From: Branchiostoma floridae
Lineage: Eukaryota; Chordata; Leptocardii; Amphioxiformes; Branchiostomatidae
NCBI RefSeq assembly: GCF_000003815.2
Contig: NC_049990.1
Span: 16,577,860 to 16,641,859, forward strand
Length of the DNA stretch: 64,000 nt
Reading direction: 5' to 3'
The translations under genes and the position numbers were made by a program. The notes beneath the pieces are model-generated. The model had not been told where the DNA came from, did not search any database, and worked only from the letters and a program-made list of their open reading frames with translations. Numbering within the stretch: position 1 is the stretch's first letter; each line of letters starts with the position of its first letter. Positions 34,022-43,739 of the stretch are shown here, piece by piece.

Positions 34022-34564
34022 GAATAAAACATTTGCCGACTCATCGGCAGTTGGACATTACCGGAAGAAGAAGAACCGTGTTGTTGATTGACCCGGCCCG
34101 CCAGCGCTATCATGCCGCGCGGGGCAGCGGCGCGCGGCGTTTTGTTAGCAGAATTCTTATAGGCAAAAATATAATTTTAAAGCCCATAAACCACAAAATG
34201 TTTGGTTTATATGTGTGGGGAACACATATGCTCACAAAATATTTGAGTTCTGTGATGTTTAACCTGGTATTACGTGGTATTACTTGGTATTACTTGGTAT
34301 TCCGTCTTTCAGTATCTCCCCTTTTTTAAGTTTGTTACTTCTGGGAAGGACGAGTCTATGTCTGAAGGAGCTTTACTGGTTGGTCATATTCACAGCTGTA
34401 ACTTAACTTATTAACTTATTATTATGATCTCTAGAGGTTCAGGTTCAGTCCACGTCTGAATCCATTACATATGTGTGCTGAAAAGTCTTTTTTTTAAACT
34501 CATAAATTGCATGATAGCTATAGATTTTGACTCCCAATTGACAAGTATCTTCTCCATTGTTAAG
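34022..34564. other. Remainder of Rsrc1 intron 2
   Basis: Contains a short very GC-rich patch (34085-34140, 'gcccgccagcgctatcatgccgcgcgg'), a 'ttacttggtattac' triplication (34270-34300) and 'taacttattaacttatta'. No gene. Confidence 0.45.
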
Positions 34565-34717
34565 GAGTGCATCCAGCGATCGCCATAGAAAACGTCGGTC
34601 ACGATCCAAGTCCTCTTCACGGAAACGGAGGTCAAGATCAAGGTCAAGGTCAAAGTCACGGAGGCACAGGTCAAGATCTAGATCATCGTCCAGAAGCAAG
34701 TCAAAGAAATCTCACAA
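34565..34717 (+). CDS. Rsrc1: Rsrc1 exon 3 (RS domain)
   Basis: Encodes (R)SASSDRHRKRRSRSKSSSRK, then long RS/RSK repeats (RRSRSRSRSKSRRHRSRSRS) and SKSKKSHK. 153 nt, phase 2 in and out. Donor CACAA^GTAAGC. The acceptor is ambiguous: ttgttaag^GAG, then gag^TGC three bases on (34568), and catccag^CGA (34577). All three keep the frame and would change only the first few residues. I chose the first because it follows the pyrimidine stretch tcttctccattgtt. On the minus strand the same repeat gives an Asp/Leu-rich shadow ORF. Confidence 0.85.
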
Positions 34718-34719
34718 GT

Positions 34720-35820
34720 AAGCATCTTTCTTTATCATCTTAACTTGAAAGTTCGTCTATGTTGGTAGAACATCATTCTGGATAAAGTTGAAACTGTACT
34801 TTACCCCCCCAAAAAAAGATTGGACTTGTCTAAATTTCCGATCGACTCCAGTCTTTGTGAGTTTGTCATCGTTTGTTCATTCAGGCCAGGGTTGTAGCCA
34901 GCACCTGTCCTTCCATTCTTTGACCAAATTTTGCAGCTGGGGATGGAAAAAATTTCCCCTATTCCGTCCGCTGTAATGGACAGGCTTTTAGCTAGGATTT
35001 TAACAAAGGGAGTCCATTTATTGGTGAGTCGTGGTAAGTGACTATTGTAGGGGGTTCCGGGGGCATCCACCTTCCATGGTGCAGAGTTTTTGATGATTTT
35101 AAGTTAAAAAAGTGAATTCTTAGGTATCCCAAGAGGCAAAAATACTGTTACAGATGCCACAGTAGAAGACTGTGACCACAGATCACCTGGTAGCATCCCT
35201 GGTTAATCAGAATTTCATGCTTGTCAGACGATTTTCTCCCAGTGTAAGGGCGTCCAGGGGCATCAAATTTCTTGTTATTGTAAGAAAAGTGCGTCCAGAT
35301 GACGCATTGACGCATGCCTGGCTAAAAGCCTGGTAATGGACAAAAATTGATTGTAAAGTTATCAAAAAAATTTCTTCCTTGTGTCATTTTTCACCCAAAC
35401 AGATGCCGCTGAACAGCTTAGTCCAATAACAAAATTTACATCTCAAAATGCAGGAGATAGCATTTAAGAGGGTCTAGATTTCAAAATGTTACAAATAAAT
35501 GCCATGAACTACTCTCTTTCCCCCTAATGGCAAAATTTACCAACTGCAATAAATATTGAATGGATTACTCCTTGACAATAGGCCAGTCAAACTTTCCCAA
35601 GAAGAGATAAAAATCTGGTCTATATAAACAGGTGATCACTTAACTTAAGACAGACTAAGGGTTCTTAATACTTTTTTTCAATAGGAAAATTATCTAACTA
35701 AGGGACCACTTAAAATTGGTCACATAAGTCAGGTGGTGTTTATTTACAGATGGTCACTTGTAGTGCATGTTTGACTGTATACTATGTAGTATAGGAATCA
35801 TGTAGTTGCTTGTATCCACA
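34720..35820. other. Rsrc1 intron 3, no gene
   Basis: AT-rich. It contains fragments of a dispersed 'ggatggaaaaaatttcccctattccgtcc' type repeat, also near 59645-59880 as 'ttctgtcccctcgatttt...' and 'cggaaggacgggtgctggc'. 'gatcacttaacttaag' and 'ggtcacataagtcaggtgg' words near 35640-35780 recur at 44480 and 58385. Confidence 0.4.
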
Positions 35821-35821
35821 A

Positions 35822-36255
35822 TGTGGGACCGCGTGGTACAGTGGTATTGTGTTCGCCTCGTGACCGAGAGGTTGCGGGATCGAATCCGCCTGCCATGCTG
35901 CCGATCTTGTGCCCCTGGGAAGGGCACTTTACACGAACTTTCCTCACTTTACTCAAGTGAAAATGAGTCGTCCCTCGGATAGGACATTAAATGGAGGTCC
36001 CGAGTCTGGGGAGAGCCATACCCCGGGCACGTTAAAGAACCCGCCACATGTGCGATGGTGCGGTATGAGCGGTTCAAAACCTACAGTTCCTTGGCCGCAC
36101 CTGGGGCAATTACAGTCGTATTGAGGTCACCTGTGTGGCGCCGAATGGCAGCTCGCTCCGGACCCTTGCGATTCAGCCCCGCCTATTTTAAGCTCCTTGC
36201 AATTCAGCCCCTGGCTGCAAAGAGTGAGTAGTCGGCCCACCCAATAACATAACAT
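35822..36255 (+). mobile_element. tRNA-derived SINE, best copy, abutting Rsrc1 exon 4
   Basis: The tRNA-like head has an A box TGGTACAGTGG (35834-35844) and a B box GGATCGAATCC (35877-35887), so the RNA polymerase III promoter looks intact. The body follows: 'cccctgggaagggcactttacacgaactttcctcac', 'ggataggacattaaatggaggtccc', 'gggcacgttaaagaacccgcc', and a 3' part 'ccttgcgattcagccccg', ending in an (ataac)n-type tail. The tail stops less than 30 bp before the exon 4 acceptor, so the insertion almost touches the splice site. Confidence 0.85.
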
Positions 36256-36282
36256 AATGGTTTTCCTCCTGTGTATATACAG

Positions 36283-36448
36283 AGAGAAGAAGCACAAGCG
36301 GCGCTCTCGTTCCCGTTCCCGCGGTTCCTCCAGACGCAGGTCCCGTTCTCACTCCAAGTCTCGGGGCTCGTCCAAGCGCCGCTCGCGGTCCAGAGAAGCC
36401 TCCAGCAGCCGGGCAGACAAGGACTCTGCTGTGAAGGAGGAAGAACTG
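36283..36448 (+). CDS. Rsrc1: Rsrc1 exon 4 (end of RS domain, acidic linker)
   Basis: Acceptor tgtatatacag, donor GAACTG^GTAAAG. Encodes (K)EKKHKRRSRSRSRGSSRRRS, then RSHSKSRGSSKRRSRSREAS and the acidic SSRADKDSAVKEEEL. 166 nt brings the frame to phase 0. This completes the RS-rich region (residues about 20-150) and starts the linker to the C-terminal coiled-coil part. The acceptor is weak in pyrimidines immediately before the AG; the polypyrimidine part is ttttcctcctgtg. Confidence 0.9.
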
Positions 36449-36475
36449 GTAAAGTATTAGTATTGGTTTTCTTCA

Positions 36476-36850
36476 TCCTCCTAACGCCCGGTCCCCAACG
36501 GCATTACCTTATGGGGCCCTGCTATCCCATGCCCTATACGTGGTTATTATGATTGTCGCCACAAACAAGCTGTCAACCAATCAGAGAATAGGCCTTTCTT
36601 GGGCTTGTTGTTGTCTCAAGCTGTCTCGCAAAGGCCGCTGGGAAGCTACCAGCCAATCATGTTACGTCTTACATAGCACCATCCTCCTACGCCCGATCCC
36701 CAACGGCTGACTGCCTATATAAGGGCAAGCTCATTAATATTTATAAGTAGGGCGGTCCCTAACTGGTCTGAGTACACAAGGTAGCAGAGGTACAGTAACA
36801 CAGGAAGTTTTGACACGACTGTGGTTCCTCTGCGTAGGAGAATGGTTTTC
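36476..36850 (+). promoter_or_regulatory. TATA/CCAAT promoter-like block in Rsrc1 intron 4
   Basis: Two CCAAT boxes (36577-36581 in gtcaaccaatcagag, 36653-36657 in agccaatcatg) precede TATATAAG (36716-36723) with textbook spacing (about 60-140 bp). A direct repeat 'cctcctaacgcccggtccccaacggc' / 'cctcctacgcccgatccccaacggc' brackets the CCAAT part (36477 and 36683), and an inverted 'ctgcgtaggag' lies at 36831. The first ~200 bp downstream contain no good ORF. It could drive an unannotated or non-coding transcript, or be the promoter of a decayed element. Confidence 0.4.
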
Positions 36851-37177
36851 TTATAATCTTACTAAATTACGTTTCTACATATAGCTTCCACTGGTAAGGC
36901 CCCTAGAAGCCAGTGACCAATACTGCCAAAGCTTCAGTCCCATTTGGTTAAGCTTTAAGGGGACACTCCTGGTATATTAATTTACAGGCCGTTTTTCTAA
37001 AATTTTGTGTGTTACCCCAACATAGGCCCTGTGACAACGGGGCTATTATGGGGCACTTCCATGCCACTGGATTTTTTAAACTCGCGGTTAGAAATCAGTC
37101 CAGGACCTGGTGACAAATGGATGCCGTGACCTAATTCTGAAAGCATGGAGAGGCACAAATTTGTGGCTCCAGAGTAA

Positions 37178-37348
37178 TCTCCAAGCAGATCCTAAAATGG
37201 CATAAGATCGTACCAAACTGGCCAAGGTGTGTAGTCAGCCAAGAGGTGTCCATTTGCCGGTAGCGAACCTCCTAAGCCGGCTTCACTCCTCCGCTAGCTT
37301 TTGATACTATCTTATGCTACCGTAGGATCTGCTTGGAGATTAGCTTCA
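37178..37348. mobile_element. MITE with TAATCTCCAAGCAGATCCTA termini
   Basis: The left end TAATCTCCAAGCAGATCCTA is matched, inverted, by TAGGATCTGCTTGGAGATTA. The arms extend about 75 bp ('gcataagat.gtacca...' versus 'tgatactatcttatgc'). It is about 170 bp with no ORF. The left end of another copy runs off the window at 63905-64000. Confidence 0.8.
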
Positions 37349-37349
37349 G

Positions 37350-37710
37350 AGCCCAACTGGGGCTATATGCATGCACCTGATATGCAATGGGACAGTCAAT
37401 GGTCAATTGCCAACATTCTAATCCCTGTTTATCTATAATTGTATTTTTGTGCTAATATTGACCATCTATTGTCAGACTAAGAACTGTCTGTTACTATGGT
37501 GTTACTTGAAGGCTGTGATGACTGGTTTCCATGGTGACAGAGAATCACAAGCTCCTTTTGCATAGATTTCCATAGTGGTAAAGAATCCTGAGCTCTTGGT
37601 TCAACTCAAGAAATTTGAATGGTTCTCTTGTGTTAGAGAAGAATGGTCAGAAGATCTCAGGGAAGAGCCCAAAAAGTCCCTGGCAGGGAGAGATAGTGAA
37701 AGACAGGCTT
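37350..37710. other. Rsrc1 intron 4, unique stretch
   Basis: No gene, no tandem repeat and no repeat edge that I can support. Confidence 0.4.
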
Positions 37711-37715
37711 GGTAT

Positions 37716-37760
37716 CTTTACTATGCCTTTATGCTATGATAGCATAAAGGCATAGTAAAG
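37716..37760. repeat. Perfect 22-bp inverted repeat with 1-nt loop
   Basis: The left arm (37716-37737), a single G (37738) and the right arm (37739-37760) are exact reverse complements: ctttactatgcctttatgctat / g / atagcataaaggcatagtaa. Such perfection implies a recent origin, for example a template-switch event, or conservation of a hairpin. Confidence 0.95.
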
Positions 37761-37764
37761 TATG

Positions 37765-38085
37765 CTGTTGCATTGTGTGGTGAAATGGTTAGAGTGTTTG
37801 AGCCAATAGGTCCCAGGTTCAATGTTGTGCCCTCAGCAAAGTACATATATGCATAATATAGGTACTAGTGCTTTGCCAAGCTAAAGGTAGTCCCATACAT
37901 TTGTACATTGCCTTTTGGAGATAGTTTTGTTGTTATGTGTTGACGTTGTTATCCACTGTACATGTGTCTAGCAATAGCATAGGGCATGGTATTGGAAGCT
38001 GCAACTCAACCCAATACTAGGTGGAGCCAAACCAAATCCTCTCCATCCAAAGTCAGGTACTCATTTTTATACCTGGGTGTAGGGT
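37765..38085. mobile_element. SINE-related pair, opposite orientations
   Basis: 37770-37900 (plus) has a degenerate head and 'gttgtgccctcagcaaag'. 37930-38085 (minus) has the inverted 3' body 'gttatccactgtacatgtgtctagcaatag...gggcatggtattggaagc' and 'ccaaagtcaggtactcatttttatacctgggtg', matching 22630-22925 reversed. Confidence 0.5.
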
Positions 38086-38089
38086 GGAA

Positions 38090-38855
38090 AGGGGTACAAC
38101 AATATACATCAATTGCATGTCAAAAGATTCAAACCCAGGACCTAGGCTTTGGTACCAACCACCACAATGCAATTGTCTTTTGACTGCCTTAGAATGCCAG
38201 ATGTTGACAGTTTCTGAAATCGAGGCTCTAATATTCTGTGTTTCTTTTATGCATTCCCTTTTTGATGTGATTTTTCTCTATGAAATTTCTAACTGCAGCT
38301 TGTCAAATGGATATTCTTTCATTTTCTGCATTTTCGCTGTCAGATTTATTTTTATTCGCATATGATAATGATGATTGCACAAAGGCACAAAATACACGCT
38401 CACAAATTATCATGACTGTTTTACGACAAATGGAATCATCTCCTTTTAATGAATACAGTCAAGAAATGTGGTTATGTGTACATTTGCACAATGACCAATC
38501 AGTTTACTATCCACTTAGATCTGTCACAACAGCTTCTAGGTTTTGTTCGTAATGATAATGACTATCACATTGAAGTTTATGTTGGATGAATCCAAATGAA
38601 TGCTATTTCTGTTATTGCATTTCTCTCTTTTATTGGTGTTACCGCTACCATAGCCCTGTGACAAATGATAACGATGGTTGAAACGTCTTTTTCGTAGCCG
38701 GACAAAAAGAAGTTAAGAAGGTGCGCTAACGAATGGTGATGGTTTTTGAAGGGAGCTCTCTGTGTAATAGACTCTGTGGCAGTATGTGTTAATGTCATAG
38801 CATCTGTACTGATTCCCACTCCCTTCTTCGTCATTTGTCCCGACTTAAGTCAGCA
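38090..38855. other. Rsrc1 intron 4, nothing recognised
   Basis: AT-rich; ORFs of 85-114 codons (38021-38365, 38280-38552) have no domain or splice support. Confidence 0.4.
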
Positions 38856-38859
38856 TTCC

Positions 38860-39335
38860 CGCGCCCAATGACCGGATTTCGGAGATAGCCATTTTATGGC
38901 GGGTAATGCAGAAAGCCATTTAGTCTAATGGGGGTCAATGGCAATTGTCCTGGTACGTTACACCCCTACTGTTTCATGTGGCGAGAGTACTGATGGGAGG
39001 GGGGCGGGACAAAGACCTCTAACATAATGGTTATTGTCTCACCACCTTTTACTGCGGTGTAATACAAGCGAAGCACGAAGATTTATGGTCGCGAGGTTTC
39101 CCGTATATATCGCTACGAAAGCCATCTTGTGCAGTCCATGGTGCGCGTAACGGCATGGCATCTTGTTGAGGTCGAGCCTGGATGGGCCACTATGTGGGGT
39201 TTATGGGCATGACTTGCTTTTACCAAAATGGCATTTAATGTGGACACTCAGGATAATAGGCCGCGGATCTGGGCTTTATGGCGGAGCATATGGCACGAGC
39301 AGAGTGAGACGGGGTCTTGGGTGCGAAATACGGGA
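38860..39335. promoter_or_regulatory. Candidate regulatory block with four TTTATGG sites
   Basis: A GC-richer, repeat-free block in intron 4. TTTATGG, a posterior-Hox/Cdx-type core, occurs four times on the same strand at 38893, 39082, 39200 and 39275. It also has TAATGG, GGTAATGC and catttaatg homeodomain-like cores. No coding potential. Motif density and sequence complexity suggest a conserved enhancer; conservation is not tested here. Confidence 0.45.
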
Positions 39336-39374
39336 GTTGCAAAAGGTCTCGAAGGAAGTTGTGAGGGATTGGTG

Positions 39375-39475
39375 CAACTTGCAATTTGCCAAGTGCACTT
39401 TTTTACATGCAACTTGGCCAAGTTCACTTTTTTGCATGCAACTTGGGCAAGTGCCCTTTTTTGCATGTATGTCTC
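39375..39475. repeat. Three ~30-bp tandem copies
   Basis: 'gcaacttg.caa(t/g)t..ccaagtgca(c)ttttttacat' repeats at about 39378, 39408 and 39437: 'catgcaacttggccaagttcacttttttg' and 'catgcaacttgggcaagtgcccttttttg'. Each unit contains a small inverted repeat (acttgg.caagt). Confidence 0.75.
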
Positions 39476-39574
39476 AAATTTTGATGTTTTTGTTGTGTGG
39501 TTTTGATGTTTGTCATAAAAGTAACTAGCCGTTTGAAAGCCATAAAAAGCATAGAGGTGTATGAGCCTAATAGA

Positions 39575-39840
39575 AGATCAACAATGACATTCAAATGTGC
39601 AACAAGCCACTAGGGGGCCCAAACCTATACCACCTCACACTAAATGCTACCTCCCACCAAGAAAATCAAGCCTGTTCAGGGCAAAATATACAAAAAATGG
39701 AAGATTTGCTGCAGTACGAAGGTCAAACACCAGGGGGCCCAAAATTGAACTTGACCTTTTTTCCCAACCCCTATCCACATATCAAAATTTATATCATCAC
39801 AATCCATCCAGAGATTCTAAAGTAACTATGCTTATCACAA
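39575..39840 (-). repeat. Dispersed repeat, family C
   Basis: Inverted relative to 45300-45620. Shared words are 'cagggggcccaaaatt', 'ctgcagtacgaaggtcaaa', 'caagccactagggggcccaaa' and 'caccaagaaaatcaagcctgttcagggcaaaatatac'. The tail 'ggtccccctagtggcttgttg' also ends the repeat at 15306-15725. Confidence 0.55.
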
Positions 39841-39844
39841 ATAT

Positions 39845-41075
39845 CTGGAAACTCAGACACACACACATGAACACACGCACCAAAAACATTATGCCTCAAC
39901 TGGAGATGAAATTTAAAGAAATACTCCAAAGCAATTTAGTAACTAACAACGTTTTAACATCCTATCTGAGGGATGCCCCACTAGTAGCTGAAGCATGCAA
40001 TATTTTGTATTGTCATGCATTCTTGCATGTCTCTTGTGTTCTATGTTCTGAATAAGTCACAGGTGTACCTAAACAAAATTCAGGTACAGGGACAGTGGTT
40101 TAGGTACAATTCTGGGCATGTACAATGTACCTGTACCTAAAGAAGCTAACCCAGCTGTTAAATTTCATTAGTCAGGCCATGTCAACTGACAGTGACATGC
40201 ACAGGCATCAAGTTGTGTACATTTCCATAAATTTTAAAGAAAAAATTGGACCATAAATCGTACAAAGCAGCTGCAATAAGAGCCAATATGTGCTGTTAGT
40301 TGCAAAAAATATATCAGAAAATGTAATTATATTAATAATGAAGAATACCAAAGTCAATTTCCAAAGTCAAAGGAAAAGATGTGAAAGAGCAAAATTGATG
40401 ATTTGTATTGATCGATATATATATTGTATACATGTACATTTTGTACCGTGCTCTAGATTTTGTGTCGGTCATACTTGTTTGACCTCTCTGACCACCAAGT
40501 CTTAGATATCATAATGAAGGCATCCTTTTTTGCATGATAGTAAATTTTATACTGCAGCCTGACAGTTTTAAGATACAAAAGGATACTATCCATGTAATCA
40601 GTTCATAGATACAGGCACCATGTACCAGTACACAGCCCTAGTTCTGGTATCTAACTCGAGTTCTGTACTATAAGATGTGGGCATGAGAGCAAAACATTAC
40701 AACAGTCTTAACCAAAGTACTGGTCCTTCTCCACTGTGCATTTACGTAAATTACTTAATCCAAAGTTTTCCTTATTGTCAAGTGTTTGAATTATCTTTGA
40801 GTTTGAGACCAGATTGCCATATTTTTTACTGTAAATAATGGTACTAGTACATGTATCCAGAAAGATTTTCTAGCCTGTTCAAGTTCATGTTCAATTATAA
40901 CAGTTAGAGATTGAGTACCAGTGCCTTAAAACTTTACTGAGTATACCACACGGTCTGTTTTGGTAGAGCCTTGATCATGAGTTCTGTGCCAATGCAAAGA
41001 TGTGGGCATTGTTCCCATCACTAACCCAAGAGCAAAGCACTACCAACACCAGCTTAGCCTTACTAATGGACTACT
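39845..41075. other. Rsrc1 intron 4, no gene
   Basis: AT-rich with a small foldback of 'ggtacagg'/'cctgtacc' words at 40055-40145 ('aggtgtacctaaacaaaattcaggtac ... aatgtacctgtacctaaag'). No ORF of interest. Confidence 0.4.
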
Positions 41076-41079
41076 GGCC

Positions 41080-41380
41080 CCTCTCCTTCCACACATCCTC
41101 TCATGATGGATGGAGCTCCGCCTCGCCACCGCCAAGTTTAACCTAATGGATACCGTGATGACGCTCCTCCGTGAAGTTTAACCCCTTAATGGAAAAGTGA
41201 CAGTTTGGAGGGAAGGGTCAGTAGGCCCGCGTACGCCAACCATCGGTCAGAGCTGACACCGAACTGACGCGGACCGCGGGAATGAGGAATACCGGAGTAC
41301 CGTCCGTAACATCTAACCCCCAAATGGAAACGTGGCAGTTAGTGAGAGAGAGCGGAGGCCTTTCAAGCGACCCTCATCAT
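41080..41380. promoter_or_regulatory. Candidate regulatory block with PBX-HOX site
   Basis: A GC-rich, repeat-free block. It carries TGATGGATGG (41104-41113), the classic PBX-HOX1 bipartite site. A motif occurs three times in related form, 'agtttaacctaatgga', 'agtttaaccccttaatggaa' and 'catctaacccccaaatggaa', the last two followed by 'gtgacagtt' or 'gtggcagtt'. Probably an enhancer; not coding. Confidence 0.45.
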
Positions 41381-41439
41381 TTAGAGGAGAGTAGTAAGAG
41401 GACAGATGACAAGGCGAACCACAAATATGCTGGGAGGAA

Positions 41440-41960
41440 AGTATGTGAAGGCCATCCACAAGGGATGTTTGTCTTGTTGGACTGGTCCGAAAAAACGGAC
41501 CAGTCCTGAAAAAAGTCAGCGGATTGGGCTTTTGACAGATTTGAAATCAACAGATTATATCCACATGCGCTCACATGTTTTGGGGTTTACCATCCAAAGA
41601 AAAATAAGAAGAGCGGGAGGAAAGTATGTGAAGGCCATCTACTAGCCCAGGGATGTTTGTCTTGTTGGACTGTTCCGAAAAAACGGACTTGAAAAAAGTC
41701 AGCGGATTGGGTTTTTTGACGCAACAGAAACTCTGAGTCTGAGATTATATTGGTAGTCACTCACATGTTATGGGGATTTACCGGTCAAAGAAAATAAGAA
41801 AACACTAGTGGAAGTTGGATACCCCACCAAACAGATTTCTTGTAGCAAACGGGACCAATATATGGTTTGAGTATCGCCCATTCACAAGTTTTCACAGACA
41901 ATCAGGTCCAGGTCCAGGTTTGGAACTGGTCCTGTACCTTTGTTTTCTGTATGTACTGGT
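41440..41960. mobile_element. Degenerate hAT-MITE copy (partly duplicated)
   Basis: It contains the interior blocks of the TAGGGCTGGGTA family twice: 'ttggactggtccgaaaaaacggac', 'gtcagcggattgggctttttgac', 'cacatgttttggggtttacc'. It ends 'ttctgtatgtactggtacccaccca'. The left terminus is missing. The minisegment 'gggaggaaagtatgtgaaggccatc' is also repeated at 41434 and 41610. Confidence 0.6.
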
Positions 41961-42124
41961 ACCCACCCACTATCCACTCTTATAAAAACCCAATAGAGGA
42001 ACCCACACCCTATAGGACTAGGAAAAAATGCTGTGTTTCTGGTTACCCTAAGTTATGGTACAAGGAGAGATTTTGGAAACATTGAGGGATATATAATAAT
42101 ATATATTATAAACATGGTGGGGTG

Positions 42125-42557
42125 TAGGGCTGGGTATCGGTACAGCGTACCGGTACAAAACCAGTTTTTCGTATTGGACCGGTCCAGAAAAACCGGACCT
42201 GAAAAAATTAGGTGGACCGAATGTTGGACCGATTACAAAATCAACAGATTATTTTATCAGGCATCCACATGTTTTAGCGTTTTTAGATGGAAGAAAATAA
42301 CAAGAGTGAAGTAGAGTAGAGTTTATAGTAATTTCTACCAAGTTTTACAGCCAATTGTACCGGTGCAGTTAGCGTTGTATAATTTTAAAGCGCCAGTGTG
42401 AGTCTAATACTCCACCAAACAGATTTCTTTGTAGTAAAATGGACCATTGGTATGAGTCATACTGCATCAGGTCCAGGTTCAGGTCCGGACCTGGACCTAA
42501 TCCTTTGGACCTGAACCTGACCTGGACCTGAATTTTCTGTACCGGTACCCAGCCCTA
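42125..42557. mobile_element. hAT-type MITE with perfect 8-bp target duplication
   Basis: Termini TAGGGCTGGGTATCGGTACAG and, inverted, CTGTACCGGTACCCAGCCCTA. The flanking GTGGGGTG (42117-42124 and 42558-42565) is a perfect 8-bp target-site duplication. 433 bp, no ORF. Same family as 9211-9646. The perfect TSD suggests a younger insertion. Confidence 0.92.
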
Positions 42558-42659
42558 GTGGGGTGGTATTACTATGCACTGGTAGCAACTTTCATTGAAG
42601 GAATTTGATTTTTCGTTTGTTACGTTACATAACACATTACATTACTTTTTTATTTTGGA

Positions 42660-42850
42660 GGGCCAAGAAATGTTGTGGTGTTATGTTGGTGTAACAGAGT
42701 GTTTGGCCCAGTAACCTAAAGGTCCTGTCATGCCACTAGTGTTGTGCCCATGGGAAAGGCACTTTACATGACTTTCCTCACTATACAAAGGTGTACATTG
42801 TTAAAAATGGGGGGGGGGGGGGGGTACGTACTTGACTAGCCACACTTCTG
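42660..42850 (+). mobile_element. SINE copy containing a 16-G run
   Basis: Body 'ttgtgcccatgggaaaggcactttacatgactttcctcac' and 'gtgtacattgttaaaaatgg' match the SINE family. Where other copies have 'aaaatgggtacctgact' this one has a run of 16 Gs (42809-42824) before 'tacgtacttgact', so the G run grew inside the SINE. Confidence 0.7.
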
Positions 42851-43019
42851 ACCACACTTCTAAATGACTTACTTGTAACTAAGTTATAAATTCCTGTACT
42901 GCTAGTAGTTTCTCCATTTCCCATTTATTCATGCAAATATTGTCAAATAAGGTATGCACCTTGACTTTATCAACAACTTTTCAACAAGTTACAGTTACCT
43001 TTTGGATTTTGAATAGTTT

Positions 43020-43460
43020 TAAGAAACTATGGTATCGTTTACAAGTCTAATATCATTAGCACGGTACCATTGCAACTATAGCTCCCGGGTTCGCCCCCTA
43101 ATTCCCTACCCAACGACAATGGAGTCATCATTGTCCATTTGTCAGCTGTCACCACTACATGACAGGAACATGCGGCTAGATTATTTCCCGCTTTCCAATC
43201 ATGATAAGTGTATTGGGCTGGTGCCAGGGCTTCGGAGGTGGCGTTTGGGTTGTAGCCGCGCCTACCACAGGTGATCGTTTCCCACTCCCCAATTACGCTA
43301 AGTGGGGACGACATATGCTGCCCATTCGGCAGGGATTGGATAGTGGGGGTCAGGGCATGGTCAGCGCTACATCTCGCTGGACATATGTGGACTGTCCGGA
43401 ACGATGGACACCGGCCAAAATGATTGCATGCTTGCCCTACAACTTTTTGGATGCGTGATT
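43020..43460. promoter_or_regulatory. Unique GC-richer block, candidate regulatory
   Basis: A repeat-free stretch 'ctcccgggttcgccccctaattccctaccc... gacaatggagtcatcattgtcc ... tacgctaagtggggacgac'. It contains TAATTC and ACAATGG/CCATTGT-type Sox cores. Overlapping ORFs on both strands (81-91 codons) are not supported. Confidence 0.3.
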
Positions 43461-43504
43461 CTTGTAGTTTACTTTTTTCTTACCTACAGATTCATAGTTA
43501 TAAC

Positions 43505-43735
43505 GTAAAAGTCCCCTAGCGTTTTTGAGGCCGTATGGGCAGTGGGTTGTTATCCACTGTGTCTAGGGCAATGCATTGGTATTAGAAGGCAGAGACTATC
43601 CTTTTCCTTCCACCACTTATTTTTATACCTCCACAACTGAAGTCAAGAACCCATTTTTACACCTGGGTGGAGTGAGGAAAGTCGTGTTAAGTGCCTTTCC
43701 TAATGGCACAAAGTTCCCTCACTTTGAATCTTTGT
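43505..43735 (-). mobile_element. tRNA-derived SINE copy, inverted, head missing
   Basis: Inverted body: 'gaggccgtatgggcagtgggttgttatccactgtgtctagg', 'cattttt.acacctgggtggagtgaggaaagtcgtgttaagtgcctttcc'. Corresponds to 22630-22925 reversed. Confidence 0.7.
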
Positions 43736-43739
43736 AAGC

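Noticed and set aside
34445-34699. Asp/Leu/Arg-rich minus-strand ORF
   Set aside because: Antisense shadow of the Rsrc1 RS-repeat exon 3.
35825-35898. Possible functional tRNA gene
   Set aside because: A and B boxes are good, but the stem pairing does not close into a cloverleaf I can support and the head is followed by the dispersed SINE body; it is a SINE.
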